A DNA stretch of 64,000 nt from a virus, in IMG/VR virus record IMGVR_UViG_3300013104_000005, positions 1 through 64,000 of that record, one strand, 5' to 3'. Numbering within the stretch: the stretch's first letter is position 1; the number at the start of each line of letters is the position of its first letter. Below, piece after piece: positions 59,337 to 64,000 of this stretch. The position numbers and the translations under genes were made by a program. Below the pieces are notes generated by a model, which was given only the letters and a program-made list of their open reading frames with translations, was not told where the DNA came from and ran no database searches.

Positions 59337-60443
59337 TCAGTCTTTGAGGCCCATGACCTCGCGCATCCTGGTGGCTGCCCACCAAGCGTTGTTTACCGGG
59401 ATCCCCTGCGCTATCAAGTGGGGAAATAACCGGTGAAACTTCCAGCTGTCCGGGTACCCCATGAGCCTGGCCATCTCGCGCATGGTTAAGAAGCGATGGT
59501 CGATGGGGTGGATGTACTTGTAAGAGCCGATGATGGTAGCGCCAGCCTCGTGCCAAGGGATGATGTAGGGGCGGTGGCACTGCATGCCGCCAAACTCTCG
59601 AGGACAGTCTTCCCAGATGAGCTGTTCTACCTGCAGCAGCTCTCGCTGCGCCACCCTGTCGCCGTTGTCGGCTCGCTCCTGGATCTTGCGGCGGTCCTTC
59701 GGCGTCAGAAACCTGCTGCTCAGTCGACCGATGTTCTGCTTCACAAGCGCGTTGAGTTCAACCGTCTTGATAGGCTCGTACCAGTGCTGCGTGACTACTT
59801 CGCCGGTCGTGGACCACACGGGATCTGGTGAGGGATCGACACCTACCAAGTTTGCCAGGTATGGTCCCACTGGGCAGAGGCTCCTATCCCTACTGGAGGG
59901 TAGGTCGTCGAGTGGGATCAGCTCGGGGTGCTTGGGCACATCGAGGGACGCGCACAAAAAAGCGCGGCGGCGGATCTGCGGCGTGTGGATCTGGTAAGAG
60001 TACATTATCCACGTCCACCAGTAATAGTCATGCTGGTCCAGCACATCGGTCAGGTCTGTGAGCAGGCAACCTACTCGCTCGGTGGCCAGCTGGAATGCGT
60101 TCTCCATCAGGATCATCCGTGGACGCGCTTTCACCACCATTCGTATCCACTGCCGCATACAGTTGTTAGTAGGCGACGAGAGGCGAGAGGCGGTCATAGC
60201 CGACAACCCGCCGCAGGGCGGGTTGCCATAGATGAGGTCGACCCCGCTCGCGACGCGAGCGAGGTGGTCTGAGGTATGGTCAAGTTCAAACACCTGGTGT
60301 CTCAGCTCGGGTCTGTTAAGGTCCCAAGTTGCAGCGTTCTTTGAGTATCCCGGCGTCTCCCAGACGGCCTTCAGGTCGAAGCCAGCGGCCTCGACCCCGA
60401 GCGACATCGATCCGGCACCGATTAGGTAAGCAATGGCGTCCAC
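59337..60443 (-). CDS. C5-cytosine DNA methyltransferase homologue
   Basis: 368 residues. Motif I is IGAGSMSLGVEAAGFDLKAV, motif IV GNPPCGGLSA with the nucleophile Cys77, motif VI ENA (normally ENV), motif VIII QIRRR (156-160), and motifs IX-X LTMREMARLMGYPDSW with a late NAWW. All catalytic positions seem present, so activity is likely: transfer of a methyl group to cytosine C5, or a variant reaction. In a cluster that may already change C at the nucleotide level, its role is puzzling. GTG start with AAAGGA. Confidence 0.85.
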   Translation of the reverse strand: MDAIAYLIGAGSMSLGVEAAGFDLKAVWETPGYSKNAATWDLNRPELRHQVFELDHTSDHLARVASGVDLIYGNPPCGGLSAMTASRLSSPTNNCMRQWIRMVVKARPRMILMENAFQLATERVGCLLTDLTDVLDQHDYYWWTWIMYSYQIHTPQIRRRAFLCASLDVPKHPELIPLDDLPSSRDRSLCPVGPYLANLVGVDPSPDPVWSTTGEVVTQHWYEPIKTVELNALVKQNIGRLSSRFLTPKDRRKIQERADNGDRVAQRELLQVEQLIWEDCPREFGGMQCHRPYIIPWHEAGATIIGSYKYIHPIDHRFLTMREMARLMGYPDSWKFHRLFPHLIAQGIPVNNAWWAATRMREVMGLKD

Positions 60444-60475
60444 AGTTGTCCTTTAGCTTGAGAGTTGCGCTGACG

Positions 60476-61444
60476 CTATATCAGCGGAGGTGCTTGTTTG
60501 TCACAGTAAGGCTCGAGCGCCTGTTTTAGCTGCCCGGCCCAATCGTGGAACTCGCCGTGCTTAAACCGGCGAGCGTACTGGGGATGCGTCAGGTGGTACA
60601 CCTGCCAGGGGCCCGCTACGTCGCGCATCGCGCTGCGCGCCTGGGTGCCCAGGCAGATGACCCGCGACGGGTTGAGGTTAGCGATGGTCACCTCCAGGTC
60701 GTACGCTGACGCGAAGACGTTCACGTTGGTGATGTAGCCCAACCACCACCGGAGGTAGATCGCGTCGATGGCCTTCCACAACCACTCCGACGAGGGACCT
60801 CGGTCGAAGGGCCCGCCGGGTAAGTCGTCCTTCGTGTCGGTGATGCTCGCAGCCTCCCCCAGGATCACGAACTGGGGTGAGGTATTACCCCAGCCGATCC
60901 GCGCCGGCGGCAGGTAGGAGATGGCCTTTGCGATCGTTACCTGTCGCTCGACAATCTGTCGCAGCGTCTGTGTAGGCTTGCCGTCAGTGAGGTTGATGAG
61001 CTGCGGCAGCTTGTACCTCTCACACCACAGGTGCGAGCTGTACATTCGCCCCGGCCTCAGGAGGGAGTCGTAGAGGTCGACGAGGGCCGGCACCTGGGCA
61101 AAGTCAGGCTCGTCAGGTGTCCAGCGCTCCCTCATACGCTCTACCGAGTCGTGTAGGTAGATGACCTGCGTGCCGTAGGTCAAGAGCATGAGCTCAATCA
61201 TGCGCCACTCGTGCGGCGTGAGGTGTACCTCGTCTCGGTAAGCGTAGCCATAGGCGATCTGACTCCAGTGCGCGCGGTCCAGGATGGTCTGGGGCCGGGC
61301 ATTCTCGAGCATCCAGCCAAAATAGCTGAACGGCTTCACCGGAGGCTTTATCTGGTGCCGGTACACCCAGCCGGGCATCAGGGCTCGCAGCGCACTGCAC
61401 ACCACGCCCTTGCCACACTTGTCGATGCCCTCAACTAAGATCAT
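60476..61444 (-). CDS. dNMP kinase fused to uracil-DNA-glycosylase-like domain
   Basis: 322 residues. The N-terminal half is a thymidylate-kinase-type P-loop enzyme (EGIDKCGKGVV, 5-15; LDRAHWSQIAYG, 55-66). Residues about 185-310 match the UDG superfamily: FVILGEAAS, GPFDRGPSSEWLWKAI, YITNVNVF, LNPSRVICLGTQARSAM and LTHPQY. The kinase may raise the modified dCMP to the diphosphate, as T4 gp1 does; the second domain could excise uracil or recognise bases. Start 61444 has AAGGAGG. Both domain calls are good; the joint role is inferred. Confidence 0.75.
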   Translation of the reverse strand: MILVEGIDKCGKGVVCSALRALMPGWVYRHQIKPPVKPFSYFGWMLENARPQTILDRAHWSQIAYGYAYRDEVHLTPHEWRMIELMLLTYGTQVIYLHDSVERMRERWTPDEPDFAQVPALVDLYDSLLRPGRMYSSHLWCERYKLPQLINLTDGKPTQTLRQIVERQVTIAKAISYLPPARIGWGNTSPQFVILGEAASITDTKDDLPGGPFDRGPSSEWLWKAIDAIYLRWWLGYITNVNVFASAYDLEVTIANLNPSRVICLGTQARSAMRDVAGPWQVYHLTHPQYARRFKHGEFHDWAGQLKQALEPYCDKQAPPLI

Positions 61445-61458
61445 GTCCTGCCTCCTTG

Positions 61459-62676
61459 TTACGCGCGGTCGGACCACTGCGGAAGCTTCGCCGCTAGCAG
61501 TAGGTCCTTGTAGGGGTTGAAGTGCCAGGGTCCTCGGATGGGCCCCTCCATCAGTCGCTTTCCTGCCTCATAGAGCGACATGGAGTACCGCTCGTGCGAT
61601 GTGTAGTAGCTAAGCGCCGCACGCTGATACTCAAAATACTCTCGCCAGAGATCCGGGTGCCGCACCAGGATGTCTAGTTTCTCGCGCACCTGGTCGCCGT
61701 TCACGACCATAAACCACTCTCCCAGCAAGGCCGTGGCTATCTGCAACTTGGCGTCGCAGAAGGCGATAGCCCCGCCCCTCACGATCTCTGAGAGGCGGCC
61801 GGTGATAAGCTGGATCTTGTAGGCGTCAAACCGAGCGATGTTCAGTCCGGCGCCGTGTTGATAGTAGAGTTGCTCGAGGTTAAAGTCCTTGTTAGGCACG
61901 AAGGGCCCGTGGACCACTCCCCCAGCAGCACCAAACGTGCCGATGAAGTCGTCCTTGATGCGGCCGTAGTGATGCATCCGCTCGTTAGTAAAGAACTGGA
62001 GCATGGTGTCACGTCGTCGGTAGTCGTTGCCGACGTACGCGCACTCCAGGTAATCGTGGTCAAGCGACTGGGGTAGCTGGCGGTACGACAGCTGGGGGAT
62101 GATGGTCACCACCTGCTGAGCGTAGCGACGGCCAAAGTGATAGGTCGCCACCACGATCCGCTCTTGCCAGTTTGGCAACCACTTCTTGATCTTCGAGATG
62201 GTGGTGCCAGCGGTAAGGTCTTGGTCGATGACGATGAGCCCCAGGTTGGGGTTCTTCTCCCAGCAAGAGCGCGCTACCTCGTTGACGCCGTAGGCCCCAC
62301 CCATCTGGCCGGTAGCTTCGACGATCAGGATGTCAAGCTCTGGGTAGTCGTACTTGAAGAGCTCCTTCGGAGGTCGGTTCTCGCTGAGCCAGATGTGGCG
62401 GTTAGTGGTGGGTGCGGTGTTGACATACCGCATCATCTTTTGGAAGTTGTCGCCGTAGTGCACCACAGACGCGTGCACCTCGAGCTCATCTGGCTCGGCG
62501 GTAGCTGGGTTGGGAATGTGACAGTCCGGCACCAGGCACTTGAGGGGCATCCAGTGGACCGGCTCGCCGGTCCACTTGCGCAGGTCAAGCATCGCCGGAT
62601 AGTACTGGTCACACGAGCCGATGGGCGCGATGAGGTCGCGCCGTAACGAAGTATAGCCGGTCCACCCTATCCTCAC
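61459..62676 (-). CDS. GT-B glycosyltransferase, T4 beta-glucosyltransferase-like (putative DNA-modifying)
   Basis: 405 residues. The C-terminal half follows the T4 beta-glucosyltransferase order: AYVGNDYRRRDTMLQFF (compare IYGGSFRSGQRESKMVEF), HYGRIK, GPFVPNKDF, GLNIARFDAY, TGRLSE (Arg294, Glu297, like the UDP-binding R-x-x-E), GGAIAF, then VREKLDILVRHPDLWREYFE. The N-terminal domain has a Rossmann-like start (MRIGWTGYTS). I infer transfer of a sugar to hydroxymethylcytosine in DNA. Resemblance is by eye; a different sugar or acceptor is possible. GTG start, one base after the dUTPase gene. Confidence 0.6.
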   Translation of the reverse strand: MRIGWTGYTSLRRDLIAPIGSCDQYYPAMLDLRKWTGEPVHWMPLKCLVPDCHIPNPATAEPDELEVHASVVHYGDNFQKMMRYVNTAPTTNRHIWLSENRPPKELFKYDYPELDILIVEATGQMGGAYGVNEVARSCWEKNPNLGLIVIDQDLTAGTTISKIKKWLPNWQERIVVATYHFGRRYAQQVVTIIPQLSYRQLPQSLDHDYLECAYVGNDYRRRDTMLQFFTNERMHHYGRIKDDFIGTFGAAGGVVHGPFVPNKDFNLEQLYYQHGAGLNIARFDAYKIQLITGRLSEIVRGGAIAFCDAKLQIATALLGEWFMVVNGDQVREKLDILVRHPDLWREYFEYQRAALSYYTSHERYSMSLYEAGKRLMEGPIRGPWHFNPYKDLLLAAKLPQWSDRA

Positions 62677-62677
62677 C

Positions 62678-63274
62678 TTAATAGTCTCCTGACTCAGAGC
62701 GGCCGTGGTTTATCGAGTTCTTGGCCACGTATTCGTTGTAGATAGTGTCGGCGTCCATGTTCAACAGCATGAAGATGTTCACCAAGAAGTGCAAGATGTC
62801 GATGGCTTCGTCGCGGATCTCGTCGATGTGCTCACGACTGCCCACTACGAAGGTAGGGTTACCCTTGTCCACCTTGTTGCCCAGCGACCTGCTCCAATGC
62901 TTCCAGGCGAACCAGTCTTCCAACTCTACCACCTCGTGCATGATGGGCCGCGTATGCTTGAGCACCTCGTTCTGCAGGTCTGTTAATTCACCCGGGGTAA
63001 GGGGTACCTCTTCATCACTGCTGCAGTCGATGGTGTCCCAGTCAGTGACGTTGGTCGGTTGACCGAGCTTTACTTGCAGGTCATGTTGTTGCTCGATGAT
63101 GCTCTCGAGCATGTCTGGCCTGTACTCGGTAGGCTGTGAGAGGTAGAACACGGCGTCCTTCAACACGTCTGCTGGTACCTCGCCTGGCTCCATCAGGTAG
63201 CACTTGAGGTTATCGGTTACTTGCTCGCGCGTGAAAGTCGGCGTCATCGAACGTGGCTCTGTACTCATCTGCAT
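62678..63274 (-). CDS. All-alpha dUTPase/dCTPase-type NTP pyrophosphatase
   Basis: 198 residues with ExxE (HEVVELEDW, Glu114/Glu117), WKHWS, and ExxD with HF (DEAIDILHF, Glu156/Asp159), then YVAKNSINHGRSESGDY, the layout of dimeric dUTPases and T4 gp56 dCTPase-dUTPase. It would remove dUTP and perhaps dCTP, keeping unmodified cytosine out of DNA. Starts at ATG 63274 or 63268 (better spacing to AAAGG). It overlaps the thyX 3' end by about 60 bases, which is unusually long here. Confidence 0.75.
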   Translation of the reverse strand: MQMSTEPRSMTPTFTREQVTDNLKCYLMEPGEVPADVLKDAVFYLSQPTEYRPDMLESIIEQQHDLQVKLGQPTNVTDWDTIDCSSDEEVPLTPGELTDLQNEVLKHTRPIMHEVVELEDWFAWKHWSRSLGNKVDKGNPTFVVGSREHIDEIRDEAIDILHFLVNIFMLLNMDADTIYNEYVAKNSINHGRSESGDY

Positions 63275-64000
63275 AGTCCTTTCTGTGCTGTGACCAGCCG
63301 CTGAAGTTACCTTGGGGCGCGGTTAGGACAGCTGGTTGAGGTCCTTCGTAGTGAACTGGGGCGGTGATGTAGGCTCGAGACGGGTGCTCGAGCGGTGACA
63401 TGTGACGCGGGTCCTTGCCGCATGAGTACTCGCTCATCACGCCGTTGGGAGGATAGACTAACTTGCCGTAAACGCCCAGCCATTCTTCGATGGTCCTCGC
63501 GTCGTTTTGGCGGAGGTAAGAGATGGCAGCGCACCGCGCTGAGCTGACCTTTACCAGGTCTGCGCACAGCAGGTCTGAACAGCGCTCGGGGTCGGTGATG
63601 TAGGGCAAGTGCCAGAGGCGCTTGCACCAGTGCACGTCATTGTAGCTAAACGGCCTTCGTTGGTAAGGCCAACACCGGATAATTGGCCGTGAGCTACGCT
63701 GGGCAGAGTACATGTCACCCGCTAACTTTTGGATCTCGGGCGTAGCCGCACCATGCCATCGCTGGTTGAAGAAGTTAGCGTAGTTAGTAGAGGAGCATAC
63801 CACCGTGATGAACTGCCACGGTCCCAGTAAGCGGTTCACGGTCTCCTTAGCGACGTCGTACTCGTTAGCCAGGATCTCGGCTGCGGTACACGCGTTATCA
63901 CGCTGCACCAACCACTGGTGCAACGCGGCTCGCTGGTCCTCTGGGCTTAGGTCTTCGCCTGGCACCATGCCCCTGGCGTTGTGTCGCCACCGCAGGGGGA
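63210..64000 (-). CDS. thyX: Flavin-dependent thymidylate synthase (ThyX family), 5' end beyond window
   Basis: The frame is open to the window edge; an internal ATG at 63968 is probably not the start because the upstream sequence (RWRHNARGM) already matches the family. Recognisable parts: VNRLLGPWQFITVV, NYANFFNQRW, ATPEIQKLA, VSSARCAAISYLR, SPLEHPSRAY and GNFSGWSQHRK. It makes dTMP from dUMP using folate and flavin. This leaves the ThyA-fold enzyme free for another substrate. First visible gene of the leftward modification block. Confidence 0.88.
   Translation of the reverse strand, partial: PLRWRHNARGMVPGEDLSPEDQRAALHQWLVQRDNACTAAEILANEYDVAKETVNRLLGPWQFITVVCSSTNYANFFNQRWHGAATPEIQKLAGDMYSAQRSSRPIIRCWPYQRRPFSYNDVHWCKRLWHLPYITDPERCSDLLCADLVKVSSARCAAISYLRQNDARTIEEWLGVYGKLVYPPNGVMSEYSCGKDPRHMSPLEHPSRAYITAPVHYEGPQPAVLTAPQGNFSGWSQHRKDYADEYRATFDDADFHARASNR

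Overview
The window is a dense segment of a double-stranded DNA phage genome. Its gene set is that of a long-tailed, non-contractile (siphovirus) phage: HK97-type portal, prohead protease and capsid, a tail chaperone with a predicted -1 frameshift, a 2123-residue tape measure, a distal tail protein and a large fibre protein. I see no sheath gene, ribosomal RNA, integrase or convincing tRNA. The host is not identifiable. Consensus TTGACA/TATAAT promoters with TGn extensions, strong AGGAGG ribosome sites, GTG and TTG starts, U-tract terminators and a copper-amine-oxidase-like domain on the endolysin suggest a Gram-positive-type, possibly Bacillota-like, bacterium.

Layout. (1) 1-24.8 kb reads leftward: a C-family DNA polymerase (DnaE, cut by the window edge), a primase/MCM-like helicase fusion, a putative ssDNA-binding protein, a Sak4-like RecA ATPase and an SNF2 helicase. 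Many small overlapping genes follow, including GNAT, MazG-like, ribbon-helix-helix, DenV-like glycosylase, DUF2786, pentapeptide-repeat and DUF4313-like proteins. Three related structured elements lie in 5' leaders (17.3, 21.4 and 22.3 kb), and a structured 460-bp gap lies at 19.6-20.0 kb. At 23.0-24.8 kb, duplicated promoter-gene-terminator cassettes drive small orphan genes. (2) 24.8-28.8 kb is mostly non-coding: a 1.5-kb G-rich degenerate repeat tract, two leftward genes, then an AT-rich then C-rich divergent region that could hold an origin. (3) 28.9-56.2 kb reads rightward: lysis genes, terminase, head and tail. (4) 56.2-64 kb reads leftward, converging on the fibre gene with no spacer, and holds nucleotide metabolism and DNA modification genes.

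The most notable system is in block 4. A flavin-dependent thymidylate synthase (ThyX) supplies dTMP. A separate ThyA-fold enzyme carries Asp where thymidylate synthases have the dUMP-selecting Asn, as in T4 dCMP hydroxymethylase. Around it lie an all-alpha dUTPase/dCTPase-type pyrophosphatase, a dCMP deaminase, a dNMP kinase fused to a uracil-DNA-glycosylase-like domain, a GT-B glycosyltransferase resembling T4 beta-glucosyltransferase, and a C5-cytosine methyltransferase homologue. Together they resemble the T4 glucosyl-hydroxymethylcytosine pathway in an unrelated siphophage. This is inferred from sequence and unproven.
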